Positions 1 to 9,154 are shown, numbered from the stretch's first letter. The stretch: DNA of 64,000 nucleotides from Saccharopolyspora rhizosphaerae (GCF_003931915.1 NZ_RSAA01000008.1:203421-267420); one strand, 5' to 3'. Notes: generated by a model from the sequence alone, not told the origin. Made by a program: numbers and translations.

Positions 1-561
1 CGCTGGCTGGCCCGGCAGGGCGCGCAGGCCGTGGGCCTGGACATCTCCGCCGGGATGCTGCGGCACGCCGACGAGGCCGCGCGGCGCACCGGGACCTCGG
101 TCCCGCTGGTCCAGGCCAGCGCGGACCTGCTGCCCTTCGCCACCGACAGCTTCGACCTCGCCTGCTCGGCGTTCGGCGGGGTGCCGTTCGTGGCCGACGT
201 GGGGGCGGTCTTCCGCGAGGTGGCCCGCGTGGTGCGGCCCGGCGGACGGTGGGTCTTCGCCGTGACTCACCCGATGCGGTGGATCTTCCCCGACGACCCG
301 GGACCCACGGGCCTGACCGCGACGCACTCGTACTTCGACCGCACCCCCTACCTGGAGGTCGACGGCGCGGGGCGCGCCACCTACGTGGAGCACCACCGGA
401 CGCTGGGTGACTTCGTGCGCGCCCTGGCCGGGGCCGGCCTGCACCTGACCGACCTGGTCGAGCCCGAGTGGCCGGAGGGCCACACCGAGACCTGGGGGCA
501 GTGGAGCCCGCTCCGGGGACGCCTGTTCCCCGGCACAGCGATCTTCGTCTGCACGCTGTGA
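1..561 (+). CDS. Class I SAM-dependent methyltransferase, 5'-truncated by window
   Basis: The reading frame is open at base 1, so the start and the glycine-rich motif I lie outside the window. What remains begins with the acidic end of motif I (VGLDISAGML). It continues through the usual methyltransferase core: PFATDSFDLACSAFGG as motif II/III and VLR-type VVRPGGRWVFAVTHP as the post-motif segment. This matches the Methyltransf_11 (UbiE/small-molecule) family. The substrate cannot be told. The TGA stop is followed by about 400 bases of non-coding DNA holding a long palindrome. Confidence 0.85.
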   Translation, partial: RWLARQGAQAVGLDISAGMLRHADEAARRTGTSVPLVQASADLLPFATDSFDLACSAFGGVPFVADVGAVFREVARVVRPGGRWVFAVTHPMRWIFPDDPGPTGLTATHSYFDRTPYLEVDGAGRATYVEHHRTLGDFVRALAGAGLHLTDLVEPEWPEGHTETWGQWSPLRGRLFPGTAIFVCTL

Positions 562-686
562 CGACTGCTTGGAGTCTGCCCCGTTCAGCGGCGCGGGCAG
601 CACAAGCCGCAGCGGCCACCACCCGCAGCAGCGCCGGCTCGCACCTGAAGCGGCGGCTCCCCGCGTGGACGCACAGCCGTTCCTCT

Positions 687-746
687 CCACTTCCGGGTGA
701 GGGGCTGACATCTCGCGCGAGATGTCAGCCCCTCGCCCGGAAGTGG
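687..746. repeat. 60-nt near-perfect palindrome (possible terminator or dispersed repeat)
   Basis: Two 30-nt arms abut with no loop, centred at 716/717. The central 36 bases (699-734, core TCTCGCGCGAGA) are perfectly self-complementary. The only mismatch is T698 against G735, which becomes a G-U pair in RNA. It lies in the 396-base stretch between the methyltransferase and the acetyltransferase. No credible gene is seen in the rest of that stretch. It could end transcription of the upstream gene or be a mobile or REP-like palindrome. There is no T-run. Confidence 0.8.
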
Positions 747-957
747 GTTTGTCCGCCCGTTCACCCCCTCAGCTCTGCCGGTGGTGGATCTTCGGCGAAC
801 GGCTGGCTGCGGGTGCGGCGCCTGGTGTAATGCCGGTACGGGCGCCGCCGGGACTTCCTCAGCCACCCGCAGGAGGACCTGCGGCGGTGTGCCGGTTGAT
901 CAGGTGGTGAGGGGTGGAGCGGCGTCGCTCGCCCGCGGACGGATGTGAGGAGCTCCG

Positions 958-1890
958 GTGGCGACCGCGCAGGATCTGATGGCGGCCCAGTTCGCGCGGT
1001 TCGCCGCCCTGGACCCGCAATTACCGCAGGACCAGTTCGTGCCCTCGGACGCCGAGCCGATGGCGGCGCGGACCTCCGACGGACACCCGGTGGCCGGGCT
1101 GATCACGCACACCTCGAACCCGGACGGCTCAGCGCGCGGGCTGTGGCAGGCCGGCGAGGCCTTCGAACTGTTCCCGATCATCGGCGAGCACCCGCGCGAA
1201 GGACTGGACGCGCTGCTGCACGCGTGGCGGGTGTGGCTGGCCGACCGGGAGGACCCGGGGCCGAACTCCTCGGCGATGGTGGTCTGGCCGAGCCGGGACG
1301 TGCAGGGCACGCGGGCGTTGCTGGACCACGGTTTCCTGCCGCTGTCGGTGCTGGCGATCAGGCCGCCCACCCCCGCCCCAGATACGGAACTGTCTGGTAC
1401 CGTAAGTGTGCGTCGCGCGGGACCGGCCGACTTGGACGCCGTCGTCGAGCTCACGCTCGCCGAGCTCGAGTACGCCGCCCTCGTCGGAACCGCCACGTAC
1501 CGCTCCGATGCCGCGCAGCTGAAGCGGACCGCCGCCCGAGTGCGCCTGCACTCCGACGATCCGGTCTGGCTCGCGGAGCAGGACGGCACGCCCGTCGCGG
1601 TCGCGGAATGCGGCTGGATCGACACCGGCAAGTCCCCGCGGGCTTACCGGCTGCGCCACGGCTGGTGGGCCTACGTCAACTGCGTGTCGGTGGACGAGAA
1701 GGCGCGCGGCACCGGCATCGGCCGGCAGCTGATGGCGGTGGCGCACAACGAGTTCGTGCGCCGGGGTGTCATCGGCAGCTTCCTGTACTACAACCCGCCC
1801 AACCCGCTGTCCTCGGTGTTCTGGCCCCGCCAAGGGTACCGGCCACTGTGGACGATGTGGGAGGTGCGCCCGGCGACCGCGCTGCGCTGA
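958..1890 (+). CDS. Two-domain GNAT family N-acetyltransferase
   Basis: A 310-aa protein. The C-terminal half (about residues 145-310) is a GNAT fold with a clear acetyl-CoA loop, ARGTGIGRQLMAVA, at about 243-256. It then has the beta-bulge and final helix (SVFWPRQGYRPL). The N-terminal half looks like a degenerate second GNAT repeat. The GTG start at 958 is chosen because GAGGAG lies 6-11 bases upstream. The acceptor substrate is unknown. The next gene starts 46 bases downstream on the same strand, so co-transcription is possible. Confidence 0.85.
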   Translation: MATAQDLMAAQFARFAALDPQLPQDQFVPSDAEPMAARTSDGHPVAGLITHTSNPDGSARGLWQAGEAFELFPIIGEHPREGLDALLHAWRVWLADREDPGPNSSAMVVWPSRDVQGTRALLDHGFLPLSVLAIRPPTPAPDTELSGTVSVRRAGPADLDAVVELTLAELEYAALVGTATYRSDAAQLKRTAARVRLHSDDPVWLAEQDGTPVAVAECGWIDTGKSPRAYRLRHGWWAYVNCVSVDEKARGTGIGRQLMAVAHNEFVRRGVIGSFLYYNPPNPLSSVFWPRQGYRPLWTMWEVRPATALR

Positions 1891-1936
1891 GCCCGATCCG
1901 GGCCTGCGCGCAGGTCCAGAGGATCGAGGAGAAGGC

Positions 1937-2572
1937 GTGGAGATCGTCGCCACCGGCGTCGAGGTCATCGGCGCGCACGGGCCGCTGCTGGCACCCACCT
2001 CGCTGCGCGTCAGCGACGGCCAGGCGCTCCTGGTCACCGGCGACGCCGGAACCGGCAGGACCGCGCTCGCGCTGGCCCTGTCCGGGCGGCTCAAGCCCAG
2101 CGCCGGCAGCGTCCGGCTGGACGGCTCCGCCGATCCCGACCGGCTGCGCCGCACCGTGGCGGTCGTCGACGCCCCGCAGATCACCGAACCCGATGACGCC
2201 CTGCAGGTCCGCGACGTCGTCGCCGAAGGCCTCTCGCTGGCCGGACGCAGCTCCACGCGACGCAGGGTCCGCGCGTGGCTGGCCGAGCGCGAGCTGCCCG
2301 CCGACGTCCGGTTCGAGAACCTCGCCGCCCACCAGCGCACCAGGCTGCTGATCGACCTGGCCTGCGAGTCCCGCACCACCCGCGCACTGGTCCTCGACTG
2401 CCCCGACCGCCACGGCGACGACCCGCAGCACTGGTACTCCCAGGCGACCGCGCGCGCGGCGGCGGGCATGGCGGTCGTCGCGCTCTGCTCCACGCACTCC
2501 GCCGAGAAGCTCGACGTGCCCGCCGTCCGCATCAGCGCGGACGACACCGACAAGTCCACTTCGGCCGGTTGA
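1937..2572 (+). CDS. Degenerate ABC-type ATP-binding protein paired with YhgE/Pip
   Basis: A 211-aa cassette-like protein. Its P-loop reads GDAGTGRTAL, with arginine in place of the invariant Walker A lysine. The Walker B region is RALVLDCPD, and no clear LSGGQ signature is present (ENLAAHQRTRLL sits in its place). Such shortened ATPases lie next to YhgE/Pip membrane proteins in many actinobacteria, and that gene starts 13 bases downstream here. The GTG start at 1937 is supported by GAGGAGAAGG just upstream. ATP may be bound without efficient hydrolysis; this is inferred from the missing lysine. Confidence 0.8.
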   Translation: MEIVATGVEVIGAHGPLLAPTSLRVSDGQALLVTGDAGTGRTALALALSGRLKPSAGSVRLDGSADPDRLRRTVAVVDAPQITEPDDALQVRDVVAEGLSLAGRSSTRRRVRAWLAERELPADVRFENLAAHQRTRLLIDLACESRTTRALVLDCPDRHGDDPQHWYSQATARAAAGMAVVALCSTHSAEKLDVPAVRISADDTDKSTSAG

Positions 2573-2585
2573 CACCTGAAGGTCC

Positions 2586-4610
2586 GTGATGACTACTTTC
2601 CGGCTCGCCGCAACGGAACTGCGACGGCTCACCTCGGGCAAGCTGCCCAAGCTCGCGCTGCTGGCGGTCACGCTGGTGCCACTGCTCTACGGCGCGATGT
2701 ACATCTACGCCAACTGGGACCCCTACGAGAAGCTGGACTCGGTGCCCGCCGCGGTCGTCGTCGACGACACCGGCGCCGAGAAGGAGGACGGCCGGCCGCT
2801 CAACGCCGGCCAGGACGTCCACCGGGAGCTGGTCGACTCCGGCACCTTCTCCTGGACCCGCACCGACCTGCGGCGCGCCCAGGAAGGCGTGGCCAACGGC
2901 GACTACACCTTCGCGCTGGTGGTGCCCGCGGACTTCTCGAAAGCGCTGGTCTCCCCCGCCGACTTCACGCCGCGGCAGGCCAAGCTGCGGCTGATCACCA
3001 ACGACGCCAACAACTACCTGGTGGGCACCATCGCCGACAAGCTCGCCGGTGAGATCCGCAAGGGCGTGGCGTCCCACGCCGGAGCGACCGCCGCCGAGCA
3101 GTTCCTGCTCGGGTTCTCCACGGTGCACGACAAGACCGTCGAGGCCGCCGACGGTGCGGGGCAGCTCGCCGACGGCGCCGGCCGGCTGCACGACGGCCTC
3201 GGCGAGGCGCAGCAGGGCGGAACGCAGCTCTCCGACGGAGCGCGTCAGCTGCTCGCCGGGCAGCAGCGGCTCGCCTCCGGCGCCAACCGGCTGGCCGACG
3301 GCACCGGCCAGCTGCACACCGGGCTGCAGCAGCTGCAGGACTCCACCGCCCCGCTGCCGGAGCAGACCGCGAAGCTGGCCGACGGCGCCGAGGAGGTCGC
3401 CCAGGGCAACGAGCAGCTGGCGCAGCGGGCGAACGTCGTCGGCAACCTCTCGCAGGACATCGTCGACAACCTCGACCAGACCAAGGCCCAGACCGCCCAG
3501 CAGCTGCGGCAGGCCGGGGTCGACGACGCCACCACGCAGAAGATCGTCGACGGCCTGGACCAGCTGAGCAGTCCCGCCACCAACGCCAACGCCAAGCTGC
3601 AGAACCAGGTCGGGCCGCTCAACGAGCTCGCCCGCGGAGCCCGCCAGGTCGCCGACGGCAACCGCGCGCTCGCCAACGCCACCCCCGAGCTGACCGACGG
3701 CATCGACCAGCTCGCCGACGGAGCCGAGCAGGTCGACGACGGCGCGGTGCAGCTGCGCGACGGCCAGCAGCAGGCGCTGTCGGGCACCAGCAGGCTCGCC
3801 GACGGCGCCGACCGGCTCGTCGGCGGCACCCGGCAGCTCTACGACGGGTCCGGGCAGCTCGCCGACGGGTCCAGCACGCTGGCCACCGAGCTCGGCAAGG
3901 GCGCCGACGACATCCCGCACCCCGACGACCCGACCCGGAAGGCCACCGCCGACACCATCGGGGACCCGGTCGCCGTCGACACCCAGGCGCAGGTCAAGGC
4001 CGACACCTACGGCGCTGGGCTGGCCCCCTACTTCATGGGTCTGGCGCTGTGGGTCGGCGGGTTCGTGCTGTTCCTGCTGATGCGGCCGATGTCCCACCGC
4101 GCGCTGGCCGCCGGTGTGGCGCCGTGGAAGGTCGCCCTGGGCGGCTGGCTGCCGGCCGCGCTGATCGGCCTGGCGCAGGCGGTCCTGCTGTTCGCGGTCG
4201 TGGTCTTCGCGATCGGCGTGCACCCCGCGCACCAGTGGGAGACGCTCGGGTTCCTGGTCCTGACCTCGTTCGCCTTCACCGCGGTGGTGCACTCGCTGAA
4301 CGCGGCGTTCGGCCCGAAGGGCAAGTTCATCGCCCTCGTGATCCTGGTGCTGCAGCTGGTCACCGCCGGCGGCACGTTCCCGTGGCAGACCATCCCCGAG
4401 CCCCTGCACCCGCTGCACCAGGTGCTGCCGCTGGGCTACGTGGTGACCGGGCTGCGCCACCTCATCTACGGCGGCACCTCGGACGCGGTCGGCCAGGCCG
4501 CGGCGGTGCTGCTGTGCTACCTGGTGGCGGCGCTGCTGCTGACCACGATCGCCGCGTGGCGCCAGCGGGTGTGGACCCCCAGCCGGCTCAAGCCCGAGCT
4601 CTCCCTCTGA
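2586..4610 (+). CDS. YhgE/Pip domain membrane protein (phage-infection-protein family)
   Basis: A 674-aa protein with one N-terminal transmembrane helix (LALLAVTLVPLLYGAMYIYA). A long extracellular segment follows with many repeats of the LADGAGxL type (about residues 195-455), probably coiled coil. About five to six C-terminal membrane helices follow (about 480-660). This layout is the YhgE/Pip family, related to Lactococcus phage infection protein and to EsaA of type VII secretion. Start is GTG 2586 or the adjacent ATG 2589. It forms an operon with the ATPase before it and ends at a strong hairpin terminator. Confidence 0.88.
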   Translation: MMTTFRLAATELRRLTSGKLPKLALLAVTLVPLLYGAMYIYANWDPYEKLDSVPAAVVVDDTGAEKEDGRPLNAGQDVHRELVDSGTFSWTRTDLRRAQEGVANGDYTFALVVPADFSKALVSPADFTPRQAKLRLITNDANNYLVGTIADKLAGEIRKGVASHAGATAAEQFLLGFSTVHDKTVEAADGAGQLADGAGRLHDGLGEAQQGGTQLSDGARQLLAGQQRLASGANRLADGTGQLHTGLQQLQDSTAPLPEQTAKLADGAEEVAQGNEQLAQRANVVGNLSQDIVDNLDQTKAQTAQQLRQAGVDDATTQKIVDGLDQLSSPATNANAKLQNQVGPLNELARGARQVADGNRALANATPELTDGIDQLADGAEQVDDGAVQLRDGQQQALSGTSRLADGADRLVGGTRQLYDGSGQLADGSSTLATELGKGADDIPHPDDPTRKATADTIGDPVAVDTQAQVKADTYGAGLAPYFMGLALWVGGFVLFLLMRPMSHRALAAGVAPWKVALGGWLPAALIGLAQAVLLFAVVVFAIGVHPAHQWETLGFLVLTSFAFTAVVHSLNAAFGPKGKFIALVILVLQLVTAGGTFPWQTIPEPLHPLHQVLPLGYVVTGLRHLIYGGTSDAVGQAAAVLLCYLVAALLLTTIAAWRQRVWTPSRLKPELSL

Positions 4611-4616
4611 TCACAC

Positions 4617-4658
4617 GCGGAGCGGGCCCCGGAAAACGTCTTCCGGGGCCCGCTCCGC
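4617..4658. terminator. Bidirectional hairpin terminator
   Basis: An 18-bp perfect stem (left arm 4617-4634, right arm 4641-4658, six-base loop AACGTC) lies six bases after the yhgE/pip stop and just before the stop of the convergent VOC gene. The position fits termination from both sides. Confidence 0.85.
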
Positions 4659-4663
4659 GCTGG

Positions 4664-5056
4664 TCAGGACTCGTCGTCGTAGCGCGCGATCTCGATCAGG
4701 TTTCCGTCGGGGTCGCGCAGGTAGATCGAGGTGATGGGGCCCTGGGAACCGGTGCGGCCGACCGGGCCCTCCTCGATGCGCACGTCGTGGTGACGCAGGT
4801 GTTCCTGCACGTCGGACAGCGCGTGGCCGGTGACGAAGCACAGGTTCGCCGAGCCCGGCACCGGGTGGGTCGCGGTGGGTTCGACGAGCTCAGCGGATTG
4901 GTGCAGCTTGATGGTCTGCTCGCCGAAGCGCACCGCGCGCCGCTCACCTGGGAACTCCACCGGCTCCATGCCGAGGACGTCCCGGTAGAACTCGACCGCC
5001 CGATCCACATCGGCGACGGTGAGGACCAGGTGGTCGACTCGGTCGATGCTGATCAT
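4664..5056 (-). CDS. VOC family protein (glyoxalase/dioxygenase fold)
   Basis: A 130-aa single-module VOC protein. The N-terminal VDHLVLTVADVDRAVEFYRDV is typical of the first beta-alpha unit. The C-terminal IYLRDPDGNLIEIARY carries the metal-ligand glutamate. Candidate ligands are His9 and the final Glu. The ATG at 5056 is preceded by GAGGAG, so the longer upstream frame is not used. The gene is isolated and ends at the shared terminator. Function within the fold (lyase, dioxygenase or resistance) is not determinable. Confidence 0.85.
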   Translation of the reverse strand: MISIDRVDHLVLTVADVDRAVEFYRDVLGMEPVEFPGERRAVRFGEQTIKLHQSAELVEPTATHPVPGSANLCFVTGHALSDVQEHLRHHDVRIEEGPVGRTGSQGPITSIYLRDPDGNLIEIARYDDES

Positions 5057-5289
5057 GCTCCTCCTCGGGGTCGGCGCGGTCGGAGTTCCGGGGCCCGCGC
5101 CCTGGTGACGCCCCGCCCGGCCACGACGCCGCAGCGGCCGAGTCGGCCGGAACGCGTAGCGCAGGTTATCCGCACCGGTGTTCGGTGACCTCGCTCGGGC
5201 CCACCGGCGGTGACGTCCGCCATTGCACAACATGAGCCGCACGCACATCCCCGGACCGGCCGATCCGTGATCGACTCGAAATCCGCCGA

Positions 5290-7983
5290 TCAGTGCGCGG
5301 CGGAATCCCACGACCGGCCGAAGCCCACCGAGACCTCCAGCGGGACGTCCAGCGGGTAGGCCGATCCCATCTGCTCGCGCACCAGCTTCTCGACCACGTC
5401 GCGCTCGCCCTCGGCAACCTCGATGATCAATTCGTCGTGCACCTGCAGCAGGGTCCGCGAGCGCAGGCCCTCGGCCTTGAGGGCGTTGTGCACGCCGAGC
5501 ATGGCGACCTTGATGATGTCGGCCGCGCTGCCCTGGATGGGAGCGTTGAGCGCCATGCGCTCTGCCATCTCCCGACGCTGGCGGTTGTCGCTGAGCAGGT
5601 CCGGCAGGTAGCGGCGACGGCCCAGGATCGTCGAGGTGTAGCCGTCCTTGCGGGCCTGGTCGACGACCTCGCGCAGGTAGTCGCGGACCCGGCCGAAGCG
5701 GGAGAAGTAGGCGTCCATCTGCGCCTTGGCCTCCTCGGCGGAGATCCGCAGCTGCTGGCCGAGCCCGTAGGCCGACAGCCCGTAGGCCAGGCCGTAGGAC
5801 ATCGCCTTGACCCGCCGGCGCAGCTCCTGGGAGACCTCGCCGATCGGCACGTCGAAGGCCTGCGACGCGACGTAGTTGTGCAGGTCCTCGCCGGTGTTGA
5901 ACGCCTCGATGAGCCCCGCGTCACCGGAGAGGTGCGCCATGATGCGCATCTCGATCTGGCTGTAGTCGGCGGTCATCAGCTCGGCGTAGCCCTCGCCGAC
6001 CACGAACACCTCGCGGATCCGGCGGCCCTCTTCGGTGCGGATCGGGATGTTCTGCAGGTTCGGGTCGGTGGAGGACAACCGCCCGGTCGCGGCGATGGTC
6101 TGGTTGAAGGTGGTGTGGATCCGGCCGTCGTCCGAAATGGACTTCGCCAGGCCCTCCACTGTGGTCTTGAGCCGGGCGGCGTCGCGGTGCTCCAGCAGGT
6201 GCTGCAGGAACGGGTGCTCGGTCTTCTCGAACAGCGTCTGCAGCGCTTCGGCGTCGGTGGTGTACCCGGTCTTGGTGCGCTTGGTCTTCGGCATGTTCAG
6301 CTCGTCGAAGAGCACCACCTGCAGCTGCTTCGGCGAGCCGAGGTTGATCTCCTTGCCGATGACCGCGTAGGCCTCCTGCCCCGCCTGCTTGACCCGTGCG
6401 GCGAAGCGCGCACCGAGCTCGGCCAGCTGCTCGGCGTCCACCGCGATGCCGGCGCCCTCGAGCTCGGCGAGCACGAGCAGCAGCGGCAGTTCGAGGTCGG
6501 TGAGCAGCGTGGTGCTGTCGATGCGCGCGAGCTCGGCGTCCAGCGCGTCGGCGAGCTCGGCGACCGCGCGGGCCCGCAGCAGCTCGCCCTCGGCGGCCTT
6601 CGCCTTGCTCTCGGCCTCGTCCTCCAGCAGCGACAGCTGCCCGTCCTCGGCGCCGGTGTCGGCCCGCAGCTCGCGCTGCAGGTAGCGCACCACCAGGTCG
6701 GGAAGCTCGAAGGAGCGCTGACCGGGACGCACGAGGTAGGCGGCCAGGGCCGTGTCGCTGGTGAGCCCGGCGATGCTCCAGCCCCGGTCGCGGATGCCGT
6801 GCAGCGGTCCCTTGACGTCGTGCGCGGCCTTGGGCACCCCGGAGTCGGCCAGCCACGCGGCCAGCGCCTGCTCATCCTCGCCGGTCAGCTCCGTGGCGTC
6901 GACGAAAGCTCCGCTGCCGTCGGAGGTGGCCAGCGCGATGCCGGTCAGGTCACCGCGGCCGCGTGCCCAGGTGCCGGTGAACGACAGGCCCACCCGCTCG
7001 CCGCTGCGCGCGTGCTCGTCCAGCCACGCGGCCAGCTCGCCCGGGGCGACGACGCCACCGGAGATCTCGAAGCCCTCTTCGACCTCGGGTTCGGCGCTGG
7101 AGAGGGTGGCGAACAGGCGGTCGCGCAGCACCCGGAACTCCAGGTCGTCGAACAGGCGGTGCACGGCGTCCCGATCCCAGGCCCGCACCTCCAGGTCCTC
7201 CGGCCCGACCTCGAGGTCGATGTCGCGCACGAGCTCGGTGAGCTGCCGGTTGAGCATCACCGACGACAGGTGGGCGCGCAGGTTGTCGCCCGCCTTGCCC
7301 TTGACCTCGTCGACCCGGTCCACCAGCTCGGCCAGCGAGCCGAACTGCTGGATCCACTTGGTGACGGTCTTCTCCCCCACACCCGGGATCTTGGGCAGGT
7401 TGTCCGACGGGTCGCCGCGCAGCGCCGCGAAGTCCGGGTACTGCTCGGGGCTCAGCCCGTACTTGGCCTCCACGGCCTCCGGCGTGAAGCGGGTCAGCTC
7501 GGAGACGCCCTTGGTCGGGTAGAGCACCGTCACGTCGTCGGTGACCAGCTGCAACGCGTCGCGGTCGCCGGTGCAGATGGCGACCTTGAAACCGCGGGCG
7601 GTGGCCCGGGTGGCCAGGGTCGCGATGACGTCGTCGGCCTCGTAGTGGTCCTTGCTCAGCACCGGGATGTTCAGCGCGCCGAGGATGTCCTGGACGAGGC
7701 TGACCTGGCCCTTGAACTCGTCCGGGCTGGCGCCGCGGTTGGCCTTGTACTCGGTGAAGGTCTCGCTGCGGAAGGTCTTGCGGGAGACGTCGAAGGCGAC
7801 CGCGAGGTGGGTGGGCTGCTCATCGCGCAACAGGTTGATCAGCATCGAGGTGAACCCGTACACCGCGTTGGTGTGCTGCCCGGTGCCGGTCTGGAAGTTC
7901 TCCTTCGGCAGGGCGTAGAAGGCGCGGTAGGCCATGGAGTGGCCGTCGATCAACAGCAGGCGTCGGTCCTCGGAGTGCGTCAC
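5290..7983 (-). CDS. polA: DNA polymerase I
   Basis: An 897-aa protein. The 5'-nuclease domain (about 1-300) shows RRLLLIDGHSMAYRAF, GDRDALQLV and RGDPSDNLPKIPGVGEKT. The polymerase domain carries motif A DYSQIEMRIMAHLSGD, motif B with RRRVKAMSYGLAYGLS and motif C LLQVHDELIIEV. The middle proofreading domain lacks the DxE metal-binding motif (it reads GLSFTGTWARGRG), as in other actinobacterial Pol I. That implies no 3'-5' exonuclease activity. The GTG at 7983 begins the conserved N-terminus; the open frame continues upstream without conserved sequence. Confidence 0.97.
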   Translation of the reverse strand: MTHSEDRRLLLIDGHSMAYRAFYALPKENFQTGTGQHTNAVYGFTSMLINLLRDEQPTHLAVAFDVSRKTFRSETFTEYKANRGASPDEFKGQVSLVQDILGALNIPVLSKDHYEADDVIATLATRATARGFKVAICTGDRDALQLVTDDVTVLYPTKGVSELTRFTPEAVEAKYGLSPEQYPDFAALRGDPSDNLPKIPGVGEKTVTKWIQQFGSLAELVDRVDEVKGKAGDNLRAHLSSVMLNRQLTELVRDIDLEVGPEDLEVRAWDRDAVHRLFDDLEFRVLRDRLFATLSSAEPEVEEGFEISGGVVAPGELAAWLDEHARSGERVGLSFTGTWARGRGDLTGIALATSDGSGAFVDATELTGEDEQALAAWLADSGVPKAAHDVKGPLHGIRDRGWSIAGLTSDTALAAYLVRPGQRSFELPDLVVRYLQRELRADTGAEDGQLSLLEDEAESKAKAAEGELLRARAVAELADALDAELARIDSTTLLTDLELPLLLVLAELEGAGIAVDAEQLAELGARFAARVKQAGQEAYAVIGKEINLGSPKQLQVVLFDELNMPKTKRTKTGYTTDAEALQTLFEKTEHPFLQHLLEHRDAARLKTTVEGLAKSISDDGRIHTTFNQTIAATGRLSSTDPNLQNIPIRTEEGRRIREVFVVGEGYAELMTADYSQIEMRIMAHLSGDAGLIEAFNTGEDLHNYVASQAFDVPIGEVSQELRRRVKAMSYGLAYGLSAYGLGQQLRISAEEAKAQMDAYFSRFGRVRDYLREVVDQARKDGYTSTILGRRRYLPDLLSDNRQRREMAERMALNAPIQGSAADIIKVAMLGVHNALKAEGLRSRTLLQVHDELIIEVAEGERDVVEKLVREQMGSAYPLDVPLEVSVGFGRSWDSAAH

Positions 7984-8043
7984 AGCCGCGAGTTTAGGCT
8001 GAAGGCCTGACAGGCAGTACCGCAGGCGAGGGGAGGACCGGCA

Positions 8044-8490
8044 GTGCCCGCTACCGACAACGGTGAGGCCGTGACCAGCGGCGAGTCCGACCTCAACGCG
8101 CTGCTGAGCGCCACCGACGAGCAGCTGAGCGCGCGGATGGGCATCGAGATCGTCGAACACAGCCCCGATCGTGTGGTCGCGACCATGCCGGTCGCGGGCA
8201 ACCGGCAGCCCTACGGCCTGCTGCACGGCGGAGCCAACGCGGTGCTCGCCGAACAGGCCGGCTCCATCGCGGCGGCGCTCAGCGCCGGCGAGGGACGGGT
8301 CGCGGTCGGCCTGGAGCTGACCTGCACGCACCACCGAGCGGCCACCGAGGGCACGGTCACCGCGGTGGCCACACCGCTGCACCGGGGGCGGTCGACGGCG
8401 ACCTACGACGTGGAGATCACCGACGAGTCCGGCCGGCGCACCTGCTCGGCCCGGCTCACCTGCGTCATCCGGGACCAGCCGCCGGCGTGA
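8044..8490 (+). CDS. PaaI-type hotdog thioesterase
   Basis: A 148-aa hotdog-fold protein. The diagnostic loop YGLLHGGANAVLAEQAGS (about residues 59-76) holds the HGG motif that binds CoA thioesters. The C-terminal strand contains GRSTATYDVEITDESGRR. This resembles the 1,4-dihydroxy-2-naphthoyl-CoA / PaaI thioesterase group; the acyl group cannot be fixed from sequence. GTG 8044 is supported by GGGGAGG upstream. It is divergent from polA, with about 60 bases between them. Confidence 0.88.
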   Translation: MPATDNGEAVTSGESDLNALLSATDEQLSARMGIEIVEHSPDRVVATMPVAGNRQPYGLLHGGANAVLAEQAGSIAAALSAGEGRVAVGLELTCTHHRAATEGTVTAVATPLHRGRSTATYDVEITDESGRRTCSARLTCVIRDQPPA

Positions 8491-8501
8491 ACGGCGCGAA
8501 A

Positions 8502-8529
8502 AAGCGGGGTGCTCGTGAGCACCCCGCTT
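8502..8529. terminator. Bidirectional hairpin terminator
   Basis: A 13-bp stem (8502-8514 with 8517-8529) and a two-base loop lie between the convergent thioesterase and response regulator genes. AAAA precedes it on the plus strand, giving a U-run for the minus-strand transcript. Confidence 0.8.
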
Positions 8530-8542
8530 CCGTCGTCGTCGC

Positions 8543-9154
8543 TCAGGACAGGTTCTCCAGAACCGCCTGGGCGACCGCCTTCATCGTGGTGCGGCGATCC
8601 ATCGCGGTTCGCTGCAGCCAGCGGAAGGACTCGGGCTCGGAGAGGTTGTGCTTGCTCATCAGCAGGCCCTTGGCCCGCTCGATGGTCTTGCGCGCCTCGA
8701 GGCGTTCGCTGAGGTCGTTGACCTCCGCCTCCAGGGCCTGCACCTCGGTGAACCGGGACACCGCCAGCTCGATGGCCGGCACCAGGTCGCGCTTGGCGAA
8801 GGGCTTGACCAGGTAGGCCATGGCCCCGGCGTCGCGCGCCCGCTCCACCAGATCGCGCTGGCTGAAAGCGGTCAGGATGACCACCGGCGCGATCCGGTCC
8901 CCAGCGATGTTGGAAGCGGCCTCGATGCCGTCCATCTTCGGCATCTTGATGTCCAGGATCACCAGATCAGGGCGAAGCTCCTCGGCGAGTCGGACGGCTT
9001 CCTGCCCGTCTCCGGCCTCACCGACGACCTGGTAGCCCTCTTCGCGGAGCATCTCCACCAGGTCAAGCCTGATCAACGCCTCGTCCTCGGCCACGAGTAC
9101 GCGACGTTCGACGGGCTTGGCCTCGCGTGTGTCCTCGGCAGCCGGCGTCGTCAC
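8543..9154 (-). CDS. pdtaR: ANTAR-domain response regulator (PdtaR type)
   Basis: A 203-aa protein. The receiver domain (about 20-135) has acidic residues in LVAEDEALIRLD, the phospho-acceptor Asp in PDLVILDIKMPKMDG and the conserved Lys in AYLVKPF. A coiled linker leads to an ANTAR RNA-binding domain (about 145-203) with RKTIERAKGLLMSKHNLSEPESFRWL. In the mycobacterial homologue (Rv1626) the partner kinase is PdtaS and ANTAR dimers bind tandem RNA hairpins to antitermination effect. GTG 9154 is chosen because GGAGG lies six bases upstream; ATG 9199 is an alternative without such a site. Confidence 0.9.
   Translation of the reverse strand: MTTPAAEDTREAKPVERRVLVAEDEALIRLDLVEMLREEGYQVVGEAGDGQEAVRLAEELRPDLVILDIKMPKMDGIEAASNIAGDRIAPVVILTAFSQRDLVERARDAGAMAYLVKPFAKRDLVPAIELAVSRFTEVQALEAEVNDLSERLEARKTIERAKGLLMSKHNLSEPESFRWLQRTAMDRRTTMKAVAQAVLENLS

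Noticed and set aside
945..2351. Long open frame overlapping the acetyltransferase and ATPase genes
   Set aside because: Arg/Pro/Ala-rich shadow of the real frames at 958-1890 and 1937-2572, with no domain resemblance.
2532..4460. 642-codon minus-strand frame opposite yhgE/pip
   Set aside because: It is antisense to the heptad repeats, which keeps it open by composition. It has no start signal or motif.
5293..8010. 905-codon plus-strand frame opposite polA
   Set aside because: Shadow of polA caused by high third-position GC; all polA motifs are on the minus strand.
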